Assembly: GCA_946479075.1 (NCBI GenBank)
Contig: CAMLDT010000001.1
Coordinates: 1 to 52,840 of the forward strand
Direction: 5' to 3'
Length of the DNA: 52,840 nt
From: an uncultured Polaromonas sp.
Lineage (GTDB): Bacteria > Pseudomonadota > Gammaproteobacteria > Burkholderiales > Burkholderiaceae
How positions within the stretch are numbered: position 1 is the first letter of the stretch; each line of letters begins with the position of its first letter. The notes beneath the pieces are model-generated. The model ran no database searches and was not told the origin of the DNA. It was given only the letters and a program-made list of their open reading frames with translations. The translations under genes and the position numbers were made by a program. Shown here one piece after another: positions 8,219-14,999 of this stretch.

Positions 8219-8665
8219 ATGACCACAGGCACCGTCAAACTGCACCGCGTGTTGCGCTCCACCCCTGAGCGGGTTTACCGCGCCTTCCTCGATCCGCACG
8301 CGATGGCCAAATGGCTGCCGCCGCACGGCTTCACCGGCCAGGTCCACCAGATGGACGCGAAGGTCGGCGGCAGCTGGCGCATGTCGTTTTTCAACTTCAC
8401 CACCGGCGGGGAGCACTCCTTCGGCGGCAAATACCTGGAGCTGGTGCCCAACGAACGCCTTTACTACACCAGCGTCTTCGACGACAAGAACCTGCCGGGC
8501 GAGATGAAAACCACCATCACCCTCAAGGCGGTCTCTGCCGGGGTCGAGATCACCGCCGTGCAGGAGGGCATTCCCGCCGTGATCCCCACCGACCAGTGTT
8601 ACGTCGGCTGGCAACAGTCGCTGGAACTGCTGGCGCAGCTGACGGAACCGGAAATCAAGCAGTGA
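8219..8665 (+). CDS. SRPBCC (AHSA1-like) domain protein
   Basis: A 148-residue START-like/SRPBCC protein of the AHSA1 (activator of Hsp90 ATPase) type, with VKLHRVLRSTPERVYRAFLD at the N-terminus, WLPPHGFTG, then the GGEHSFGGKYLEL strand and the C-terminal helix GWQQSLELLAQL. Such domains bind hydrophobic ligands in a deep pocket; no enzyme activity can be assigned. AAGGACACACC precedes the ATG. The DHFR-like gene begins 56 bp downstream on the same strand, and this pairing suggests a two-gene operon. Confidence 0.85.
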   Translation: MTTGTVKLHRVLRSTPERVYRAFLDPHAMAKWLPPHGFTGQVHQMDAKVGGSWRMSFFNFTTGGEHSFGGKYLELVPNERLYYTSVFDDKNLPGEMKTTITLKAVSAGVEITAVQEGIPAVIPTDQCYVGWQQSLELLAQLTEPEIKQ

Positions 8666-8721
8666 TCGCAAAGCCAGTGAGCGCGCGGCACACACCTGCC
8701 GCACAAACCCGGGAGCGCTGA

Positions 8722-9336
8722 ATGAGAAAACTCATTGCATCCACCTTCACGTCGCTGGACGGCGTCATGCAGGCCCCCGGCGGGCCGACCGAAGACCCCA
8801 GCGGCAACTTCACCCTGGGCGGCTGGATGTTCGGCTTCGGCGACGAACCGGCGGACATGGCCGCGGCGGGGTTCGACGGAAAAAACCGCGAGCTCGTGCT
8901 CGGCCGCAAAACCTACGACATCTTCGCGGCCTATTGGCCCCTGCAAGCCGCGGATAACCCCGTGGCGAAGACCTTCAACGCCGCCAAAAAACACGTCGCC
9001 TCCCGCACCCTGAAGTCATTGGCATGGAACAACGCGTCCGTGCTTGACGGTGACGTGGTGTCAGCCCTCACCGCGCTCAAGGCCCAACCCGGGGACGACC
9101 TGCAAATCATCGGCAGCGGCCAGCTGATTCAGACGCTGCAAGCCGCAGCGCTGATTGACGAATACAACGTGTGGACCTACCCGGTCGTGCTGGGCCACGG
9201 AAAAAGGCTGTTTGAACCCGGTGCAAAACCAGGCGCGTTGCGGCTGGTGGCGTCTAAGGCCGGAAAAAGCGGCGTGGTGATGAGCCGGTATGTGCCGGCC
9301 GGGGCGATTGTGCTGGGCACGATTGGCGAGGATTAG
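8722..9336 (+). CDS. Dihydrofolate reductase family (RibD C-terminal-like) protein
   Basis: A 204-residue protein with the RibD C-terminal/DHFR-like fold. The opening RKLIASTFTSLDGVMQAPG, the LVLGRKTYDIFAAYWP motif (about residue 58) and GDDLQIIGSGQLIQTLQ (about 125) are typical. Members are predicted NAD(P)H-dependent reductases of unknown substrate and are common next to SRPBCC/YciI-type genes. GGGAG stands 7 bases before the ATG. Not a folA dihydrofolate reductase by length and motif spacing. Confidence 0.85.
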   Translation: MRKLIASTFTSLDGVMQAPGGPTEDPSGNFTLGGWMFGFGDEPADMAAAGFDGKNRELVLGRKTYDIFAAYWPLQAADNPVAKTFNAAKKHVASRTLKSLAWNNASVLDGDVVSALTALKAQPGDDLQIIGSGQLIQTLQAAALIDEYNVWTYPVVLGHGKRLFEPGAKPGALRLVASKAGKSGVVMSRYVPAGAIVLGTIGED

Positions 9337-9409
9337 CCTGAGCTGATCCCAGGCTGAACTCCGGCGCCGGCCAGTTGCTGGCCGCCTGCTTCCGCGGCAA
9401 GATGGGTGC

Positions 9410-10453
9410 ATGTATTTCCTGTGGCCCGCTTACCTCTGGCTGATGCTGGCGCTGCCCCTGCTGCCGCTGGTTTACCTGTGGCTGCTGCGGCGCCGCGGCA
9501 GGCTGGCCGTGCGTTACAGCAGCCTGGGCATGGTGCGCGCCGCAGCCAGCGGGCGCCAATGGCGGCAGCACGTGCCTGCCGCGCTGCTCTTGCTGGCGCT
9601 GGCGGGCTTGCTGCTGGCGGCGGCGCGACCGATGGCCCGCGTGCCGCTGCCCTGGGCGCGCACCACCATCATCCTCGCGATGGACGTCTCGCTCAGCATG
9701 CGCGTGAGCGACGTCAAGCCCACCCGCATGGAAGCCGCGCAAGAGGCGGCCAAACTGTTTCTGCGCGAGCTGCCCCGGCGCATGGAGGTCGGGCTGGTGA
9801 CCTTTGCCGGCAGCAGTCAGGTGGCGCAAGCCGCCACGCTGGACCGCACGACATTGGTCGCGGCCATCGACGGCTTCCAGATGCAGGTGGGCACCGCCGT
9901 CGGCAGCGCCATCGTCAGCAGCCTGATCGAGCTGTTCCCTGACCATGGCATCAATCTTGAAGAGATGACCTTCGGCAGCAACAAGCCGCGTGGCCGCAGC
10001 CTGGACGACACGGCCAAACCGCTGCCCAAACAGATCACCCCGGTGGCGCCCGGCTCTTACGATGCCGCCGCCATCATCCTGCTCACCGATGGCCGCCGCA
10101 CCACGGGTGTGGACACATTGGAGGCGGCCAAGATGGCCGCCGACCGCGGCGTGCGCATCCATGTCATCGGCCTGGGCAGCGTGGACGGCCCCGGCAGCGC
10201 CATGCCCGAAGGCATGCCCATCTACCTGCAACTCGACGAACCCACCCTGCGCGAAGTCGCCCGCATGACCGGCGGCGAGTACCACCAGGCAGGCACAGCG
10301 GAAGCGCTGCGCAGTGTTTACGAAAACCTGGGGTCGAGGGTGCAGGTGCAGACGCGGGAGACGGAGGTCACGGCCTTGCTGGCTTTGTTGTCGGCGGGGC
10401 TGGCGTTCGTGGCGGGGGTTTGCTCGCTGGTGTGGTTTCGGCGGGTTATGTGA
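9410..10453 (+). CDS. VWA domain membrane protein (BatA-like)
   Basis: A 347-residue protein with two N-terminal membrane segments (about residues 5-24 and 56-75), a von Willebrand factor A domain and a C-terminal membrane segment (about 322-342). The MIDAS metal site is visible as ILAMDVSLSM (DxSxS) near residue 94, with the TDGRRTTG segment later. BatA-like proteins normally sit with moxR, DUF58 and batB genes; here the gene stands alone. Its last 259 bases (10195-10453) recur in decayed form at 11079-11325 on the far side of hicAB. The start lacks a strong ribosome binding site, so the true ATG could differ. Confidence 0.85.
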   Translation: MYFLWPAYLWLMLALPLLPLVYLWLLRRRGRLAVRYSSLGMVRAAASGRQWRQHVPAALLLLALAGLLLAAARPMARVPLPWARTTIILAMDVSLSMRVSDVKPTRMEAAQEAAKLFLRELPRRMEVGLVTFAGSSQVAQAATLDRTTLVAAIDGFQMQVGTAVGSAIVSSLIELFPDHGINLEEMTFGSNKPRGRSLDDTAKPLPKQITPVAPGSYDAAAIILLTDGRRTTGVDTLEAAKMAADRGVRIHVIGLGSVDGPGSAMPEGMPIYLQLDEPTLREVARMTGGEYHQAGTAEALRSVYENLGSRVQVQTRETEVTALLALLSAGLAFVAGVCSLVWFRRVM

Positions 10454-10465
10454 TCATCCAGCGAA

Positions 10466-10493
10466 TTGACAAGTGGTTCCAATAGTGGCACCA
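10466..10493 (+). promoter_or_regulatory. hicAB promoter and candidate HicB operator
   Basis: A consensus -35 hexamer TTGACA at 10466-10471 is followed by an imperfect inverted repeat with arms TGGTTCC (10474-10480) and GGCACCA (10487-10493), 6 of 7 positions pairing. The -10 element is weak (CATACT, 10492-10497, spacing 20). The dyad ends 9 bases before the hicA ATG, which suits repression by the HicB C-terminal DNA-binding domain. Confidence 0.5.
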
Positions 10494-10502
10494 TACTGAC
10501 TC

Positions 10503-10751
10503 ATGGCAAATCTGGAAAAGTTGCTGGAGAAAATGCGCGTCGAGCCCGCCAATGTGGGTTTCAACGATCTCAAAAAGGTGTGCACCGCCTACTTCGGCAA
10601 GCCAAGACAGGATGGCAGCAGCCACGCCATTTTCAGGACGCCATGGCCCGGCGATCCGCGCGTCAATATCCAGAATGCAAAAGGCAAGGCCAAGCCTTAT
10701 CAGGTTCGGCAAGTCCTGCAGGCCATTGACAAGTTACAAGGCAGATCATGA
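10503..10751 (+). CDS. hicA: HicA family toxin
   Basis: An 82-residue HicA-type mRNA interferase, a small double-stranded-RNA-binding-like fold. The catalytic histidine is in DGSSHAIFR (about residue 41), and the C-terminal KPYQVRQVLQAIDKL helix is typical. It would cleave mRNA and halt growth unless bound by HicB. The stop codon overlaps the hicB start (ATGA), giving the toxin-first order usual for hicAB. The whole module lies between the 3' end of a VWA gene and a decayed copy of the same 3' end. Confidence 0.9.
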   Translation: MANLEKLLEKMRVEPANVGFNDLKKVCTAYFGKPRQDGSSHAIFRTPWPGDPRVNIQNAKGKAKPYQVRQVLQAIDKLQGRS

Positions 10752-11071
10752 ACACCAAGCACTACACCTATCGCGTCACCTGGTCCCCGGAGGACAACGA
10801 ACATCTGGGCTTGTGCGCTGAATTTCCGTCACTGAGCTGGCTGGCAAAAACCCCCGAAGCCGCGCTCAAAGGTATTGGCAAAGTTGTGGCCGACGTGGTG
10901 GCCGACATGCAGGCCAGCGGCGAGCCCGTTCCGGAAGCGATGGCCGAAAAGCATTACAGCGGTGAATTCAGAGTCCGCATCCCGCCGCAGCTTCACCGCA
11001 ATCTGGCCATGACGGCGGCAGAGCAAGGGGTGAGCTTGAATCGGCTGGCGAGTGCGAAGTTAGCCGCATAG
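10748..11071 (+). CDS. hicB: HicB family antitoxin
   Basis: A 107-residue antitoxin. The N-terminal partly degraded RNase H-like domain shows YTYRVTWSPEDNEHLGLCAEFPSLS and the EALKGI-like helix (about residues 6-60), which blocks HicA. The C-terminal part (about 72-107: GEFRVRIPPQLHRNLAMTAA..., SLNRLASAKL) is a ribbon-helix-helix DNA-binding domain, so the protein should repress its own operon. Translation is probably coupled to hicA through the 4-base overlap. Confidence 0.9.
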   Translation: MNTKHYTYRVTWSPEDNEHLGLCAEFPSLSWLAKTPEAALKGIGKVVADVVADMQASGEPVPEAMAEKHYSGEFRVRIPPQLHRNLAMTAAEQGVSLNRLASAKLAA

Positions 11072-11078
11072 GCGACTC

Positions 11079-11325
11079 CAGCGCCATGCCCATCTACCTG
11101 CAACTCGACGAACCCACTCTGCGCAAAGTCGCCCGCACGACCGGGGGTGAATACCACTAGGCCGGCAACGCCGAAGCGCTGCGCAGCGTTTACGAAAACC
11201 TGGGGTCACGGGTGCAGGTGCAGACGCGGGAGACGGAGGTCTCTGCTTTATTCGCCTTGTTATCGGCGGGGTTGACGTTGGTGGCGGGGATTTTGTCGCT
11301 GGTTTGGTTTCGGCGGGTTGTTTGA
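11079..11325 (+). pseudogene. Decayed second copy of the VWA gene 3' end
   Basis: This stretch matches 10195-10453 of the intact VWA gene at roughly 85-90% identity by eye. Relative to the intact gene it has a 12-bp deletion between two ATGCCC copies and a nonsense change (TAG at 11158-11160 in place of a CAG glutamine codon). Apart from that stop the frame is kept through to a TGA at 11323-11325, and many differences are at third positions. It begins 8 bases after the hicB stop. The divergence suggests the copy came from a related gene or is old, rather than a fresh duplication. Confidence 0.85.
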
Positions 11326-11578
11326 GTGTTCCACATCGGGGGCAAACCTTCGGTGATGGCAATGTCCATTGCATCGAGGCCGAAGCCCGCCTCAGCAGGA
11401 CTGTCACGTCTTCGCCGGCCGGGCTAACGTGAACCGTTATGGCTCACCGCAAGCTGCATCGGAGGCTACGCAAATAGACAAAATCTACTTTCGCCTATGC
11501 GTAATGTTTCGTGCAAAGTGATGCCTCCCCAGTTGGGGCCAAGTAGGAGAACTGACTGCCATCCGTACTTCAGTAATA

Positions 11579-12994
11579 CTACCCCGCCGGGTCTGGAACC
11601 TGATCTGGTTCTTCCGGCAACGGGCTCGCGGCTTGGCTCGCTGAACTTTCAACTATGCGAATACTTTCAAAAGCAGTTAGCAGAGGCTGAGTGCCGACAA
11701 TGCCCAACGGCATCAGCTTGTCTAAAACGTTAAACGCATCAGCCCGATAGATAGAACTCACCAACGTCGAGAGTCGTGGCGCGAGATTCTCAAGCCCTTC
11801 TATATAAGTAATATCTGTAGCACGGCCCTCGGCAGGTGTCGATACTGGGTAATAGCGTGCAGCACTACTTTCTTTCTCGGCCTCCTTTGCACGGTTAAAG
11901 TGCTCTTTTGCGTCGCCTCCTACATGCTCGGTAGTCACAATGATGGGATGCCTTGGTTTAACAATGGCCAGCTTGGCTCCAAATGAATATGCGTTACCCA
12001 AGTTAAATTCTTTGTCCTTTAGTTCAAAGAGAACTAGTTCGCCAGAAATGTTGGCGATGCAGTCAATCTCGTCACCTCCAAGGTTGTGCTCAACAATTAT
12101 TGAACTACGCGGTATACCCAGACTATTTAGTGCATCAATAAGCAGTATGGTCATCCATCGAGCCTTGTCGAGAAGTGACCGCGCCAAATCGGTGGCGGAA
12201 AGAGCCTCCTCAACCTTTTCTTCCGAAATCTTGCGCCCGCAGGCACATTTCATTCCCAGTTTGGTCAACTCAGCAATTGCTGAAACAGACGGCACTCTTG
12301 CAACCTGCGCTTGAGATTTGCTGCATATCACCACTATTTCGGAATCGACAAGTCCGGCGTCTTTAAGCTTTTGGACCATTTCAGAAGGCTGAGTTGTGCT
12401 GCTACCCATATGCTTCTGCAGATCGCGGATAAGGAGACCACCAGATGCCTTGACGGCGAGAGCTAACGACCGTATTTCTTTATTTTTCAGAAGAGCAACA
12501 GCATCTCGTTCCTCAGCGGAGGGCTCTACTGCCTTGGAATGTCCGTCTTTCGCTAGGGCGTTGAAGCGGTCTGACTTGTAAATGAACGACTCCAGCGGAG
12601 TGCTAAAAATCGTCGAAGCAATTTTGAGAACGTTATCTACGGTCTCCTTGGGAGAAGACTGTGAAATGACAAAAACCTCCACTCGAAGGGGGCGGCCCTT
12701 GTCAGTGCCCAGGAGCCCACCAGGTCGTTCGTCCCTCAAAGCAACGCAAATCATCGCCGAGGGAGCCAGATATACCTCGCCGTCTAGATACTCGCTCTGA
12801 ATTTGGTATTGCGCTCTCGATCTGCGACTGGTCAATAGAGCCGGTTCAGCACCAAGAGCCTGAGCAATGGAGTTTACGGCTGAAGAGAGAAGCGGCTGAT
12901 ACACCGTATCAAGCGAAGCTTTAAAGGCTGACAGCTCCGAGCTCATCGCTTTCGCATCCGTGGACTCGACTTTGAACATTCTTAAACTGAGCAT
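11579..12994 (-). CDS. Winged-helix plus PD-(D/E)XK nuclease-like protein, possible defence gene
   Basis: A 471-residue soluble protein of no family I can name. The N-terminal 150 residues are mixed alpha/beta. Residues about 170-245 look like a winged helix (AVKASGGLLIRDLQKHM, then EMVQKLKDAGLVDSEIVV). A CxCGR motif sits at about 250-254. The region from about 275 has a helix followed by a PD-(D/E)XK-like core: GGDEIDCIANISG (Asp about 311) and LVLFELKDKEF (Glu about 324, Lys about 326). The tail is Pro/Glu-rich. Base composition is clearly lower in GC than all neighbours, suggesting transfer. AAAGGA 7 bases before the ATG at 12994 supports this start over an adjacent TTG. Confidence 0.7.
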   Translation of the reverse strand: MLSLRMFKVESTDAKAMSSELSAFKASLDTVYQPLLSSAVNSIAQALGAEPALLTSRRSRAQYQIQSEYLDGEVYLAPSAMICVALRDERPGGLLGTDKGRPLRVEVFVISQSSPKETVDNVLKIASTIFSTPLESFIYKSDRFNALAKDGHSKAVEPSAEERDAVALLKNKEIRSLALAVKASGGLLIRDLQKHMGSSTTQPSEMVQKLKDAGLVDSEIVVICSKSQAQVARVPSVSAIAELTKLGMKCACGRKISEEKVEEALSATDLARSLLDKARWMTILLIDALNSLGIPRSSIIVEHNLGGDEIDCIANISGELVLFELKDKEFNLGNAYSFGAKLAIVKPRHPIIVTTEHVGGDAKEHFNRAKEAEKESSAARYYPVSTPAEGRATDITYIEGLENLAPRLSTLVSSIYRADAFNVLDKLMPLGIVGTQPLLTAFESIRIVESSASQAASPLPEEPDQVPDPAG

Positions 12995-13503
12995 CAAACT
13001 ATCCTTTGAGCCCCGCGCTTAGGTAGCGTTGGGAGACTAGAAATACAAAACACAATAATACGGGTTTTGTTACAAACTCATCTCCTCCAATTGGAGGGAA
13101 CCACCGGCGTAATAGTCTCCTTCCTACGGCCTCTGCCAGCCCCGCAGGTCGGCACGGCGTTGGTTATCGTTCGCGACGGCCAAGTCACCGCCCCGGCTTA
13201 CAAAGACAGCCTCATTCGCCGCGCCTTTCCGATCTTCGCTCCATCGGCCGTCGCAAAGCTAAAACGGTCGGTACCCACTCGGGCTCACCGCAGGCGTCGT
13301 CCTGCAGCGCGCTATGAAGCGGGGCGAAGAACGAGCCAGCGTGGGGCCGGCGAATCTCGTGCCGGGCATAAGCCGCAAAGCGTGGGACCCCTCCCACACA
13401 AGCTCAGGCCTTACAGCGATATCGCCAGGCCGATCCGACGCGCACTGTGAAGGCAAAGGTTCACTCAGGCCCTGCATTCCGACCACAACACCACAGGACC
13501 CCC
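12995..13503. other. Non-coding stretch with gene debris
   Basis: No convincing gene is seen. A plus-strand frame at 13067-13450 lacks a ribosome binding site and family resemblance. At 13229-13290 the sequence is an imperfect match (about three quarters of positions) to 15042-15106, the minus-strand 3' coding part of the aminotransferase gene; translated on the minus strand one frame reads RFSFATADGAKIG against RLSFATADVAKIE. This looks like a remnant of a related gene end. The first part (12995-13120) is AT-rich like the nuclease-like gene, so the composition boundary is near 13120. Confidence 0.5.
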
Positions 13504-13692
13504 ATGACCGACCCACGCAATATTGCCCATGACAAAAAAGTCCAGCAGGAAAAGAAACACCGCGGCGAAGAGATCGCGCCCGGCGCGGAGCATGCCGTTC
13601 TGCCCGGCAAGAAGCCGCATCTGGCGACCACCGACGACAAACCCGAAACCGACGGCCAGGCCGTTGAGAAGGACGACCAGCCTGCGGGCTGA
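13504..13692 (+). CDS. Small hydrophilic conserved-type hypothetical protein
   Basis: A 62-residue, strongly charged protein (MTDPRNIAHDKKVQQEKK at the start, then Lys/Asp/Glu/Pro-rich) with no hydrophobic segment and probably disordered. It starts at the ATG at 13504 behind ACAGGA. A strong terminator 26 bases after its stop supports it as a real transcription unit. Function unknown; similar small proteins are, to my recollection, annotated as hypothetical in related genera. Confidence 0.65.
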   Translation: MTDPRNIAHDKKVQQEKKHRGEEIAPGAEHAVLPGKKPHLATTDDKPETDGQAVEKDDQPAG

Positions 13693-13718
13693 TCCCCTGC
13701 CCTGCCGCGACTCAATCC

Positions 13719-13749
13719 AAAAAAGCCTGCTGCACCAGCAGGCTTTTTT
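13719..13749. terminator. Bidirectional terminator between convergent genes
   Basis: Stem AAGCCTGCTG / CAGCAGGCTT with a short loop, flanked by six A on the left and six T on the right. It can stop transcripts from the small hydrophilic gene and from the minus-strand membrane protein gene. Confidence 0.9.
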
Positions 13750-13778
13750 GCCTTCTGCTCCCTTGCCCGCGCAGGCAA

Positions 13779-14270
13779 CTAGGCTGCGAGCGAAGCTCCA
13801 GCCTTCCACCTGGCAATGCGGGTCATGTGGTACTGCAGGTAGAAGCAACTGCAGAGAAACACCATCGCCGCCGACAGCTTGAGCTGCATGGGCTCGACAT
13901 GGTTGTAATGATCGAGCATGGTCCTCCGGATGGAGTACGCGCCGAAGTAGAACACGACGTAGGAACCGAGCATCACCAGCAGGCCCAGGGCTTTGAGCCC
14001 GCCTGTGGTGGCTTCGACCAGAATCTGGCCGACAACAATCAGCACCACGTAGGCGATGAACTGGGTGGTGGCGTTGGATTCGGGGTTAATTTTTTTGGCC
14101 CAGCTGGATTGGATGAAGATCCAGACCAGCATAAAAATCCCCAGGGTGAAAATCGTGAACAGCAGCACCAGCGCCCAGTGCAGTTTTGGCGGTGCGGGGA
14201 AGTTTGCCCCCGCGGCCTGATAGCGCTGGGCTCCCGGGCTGGAAAGCGGCTCGGTCTGGAAATCACTCAT
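13779..14270 (-). CDS. Four-helix integral membrane protein, unknown function
   Basis: A 163-residue protein with a polar N-terminus (MSDFQTEPLSS..., about 35 residues) and four hydrophobic stretches near 38-60, 77-97, 103-122 and 136-155. Between helices 1 and 2 is the SSWAKKINPES loop. The pattern is reminiscent of DUF4234/DUF805-like small membrane proteins, but I cannot assign a family. The ATG at 14270 follows GGGAG; an earlier in-frame start adds 20 unsupported residues. It is about 100 bp downstream of the cold-shock/Excalibur gene on the same strand. Confidence 0.7.
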   Translation of the reverse strand: MSDFQTEPLSSPGAQRYQAAGANFPAPPKLHWALVLLFTIFTLGIFMLVWIFIQSSWAKKINPESNATTQFIAYVVLIVVGQILVEATTGGLKALGLLVMLGSYVVFYFGAYSIRRTMLDHYNHVEPMQLKLSAAMVFLCSCFYLQYHMTRIARWKAGASLAA

Positions 14271-14369
14271 AAAGCTCCCTGATTGTTTAGGGTAATCATA
14301 GGCGTGCCGGCACGCCCGGTCATCCTCCAAACGGAGGGCTTCGCCTCCATCACGAAGCAGGCAAATTTC

Positions 14370-14954
14370 CTAATGACACAACTGCTGCTCACAGGGGATG
14401 CCGTCCCCATCGCCGTCCATCTTCGTGCCCGGGCAGTTCTTCAGCACCCATGTGGCCTCGGCGCAGGAGGTCATTTGTGAACACATGGTGCGCCCGTTGC
14501 ACTGGTAGGCAGAGGGGGTGGATGGCGACCAGCTTCCCGTCGATTGCGGCTCAGCCGCCGGCACGGCAAGCTCAGACCTTGGCTGGCTTCCAAAGCTGAC
14601 CTTGAGGTAATGACGGTAAGCTGTCCATGCCAAGGCGGCGATGATCGCAACCAAGATGGCGCCCTGAAGCCAATCACGCCCTCCAGTTACCGCCTGTTCC
14701 TTGTGATGGGCACGAGCGGCGGGCAGAGTGCGCGCCAGAGGTGGGGGCCCGGCATGAACAAAAACGCCGACCGCTTTTTTCTTGCCCTGCGCGTTCAGCG
14801 CCACCTCGAAGCCATAGGCCTGACCCACTTGCGGCTTGATGCCGTGCGGCAACGCCGACGCGTGTACAAAGATGTCCTGGCCGCCACCGTCGGGCGTGAT
14901 GAAGCCGAAGCCTCTGTCCTCATGCCAGGTGGTGAGTTTGCCGGTGAAGCGCAT
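14370..14954 (-). CDS. Cold-shock domain - membrane helix - Excalibur fusion protein
   Basis: A 194-residue three-part protein. Residues 1-66 are a cold-shock domain with both RNA-binding motifs (DRGFGFITPD for RNP1, QDIFVHASAL for RNP2). A single membrane helix follows at about 93-112 (LQGAILVAIIAALAWTAY). The C-terminal part (about 150-194) is an Excalibur calcium-binding domain with DGDGDGIPCE and cysteines in CSQMTSCAEA and NCPGT. The expected topology puts the nucleic-acid-binding part in the cytoplasm and the Excalibur part in the periplasm. The role is unknown. GGAG precedes the ATG by 8 bases. Confidence 0.85.
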   Translation of the reverse strand: MRFTGKLTTWHEDRGFGFITPDGGGQDIFVHASALPHGIKPQVGQAYGFEVALNAQGKKKAVGVFVHAGPPPLARTLPAARAHHKEQAVTGGRDWLQGAILVAIIAALAWTAYRHYLKVSFGSQPRSELAVPAAEPQSTGSWSPSTPSAYQCNGRTMCSQMTSCAEATWVLKNCPGTKMDGDGDGIPCEQQLCH

Positions 14955-14999
14955 GGCACAAGACTCCGACCTACACCAGGGTCAGGCCCGGCGCGGCCA

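Noticed and set aside
11060..11407. Minus-strand frame opposite the decayed VWA copy
   Set aside because: Pro/Arg-rich translation without family resemblance, explained by the antisense of a GC-rich coding remnant.
13067..13450. A 127-codon plus-strand frame next to the nuclease-like gene
   Set aside because: No ribosome binding site, an Arg/Pro-rich second half, and it crosses the aminotransferase-like remnant on the other strand. Treated as non-coding debris.
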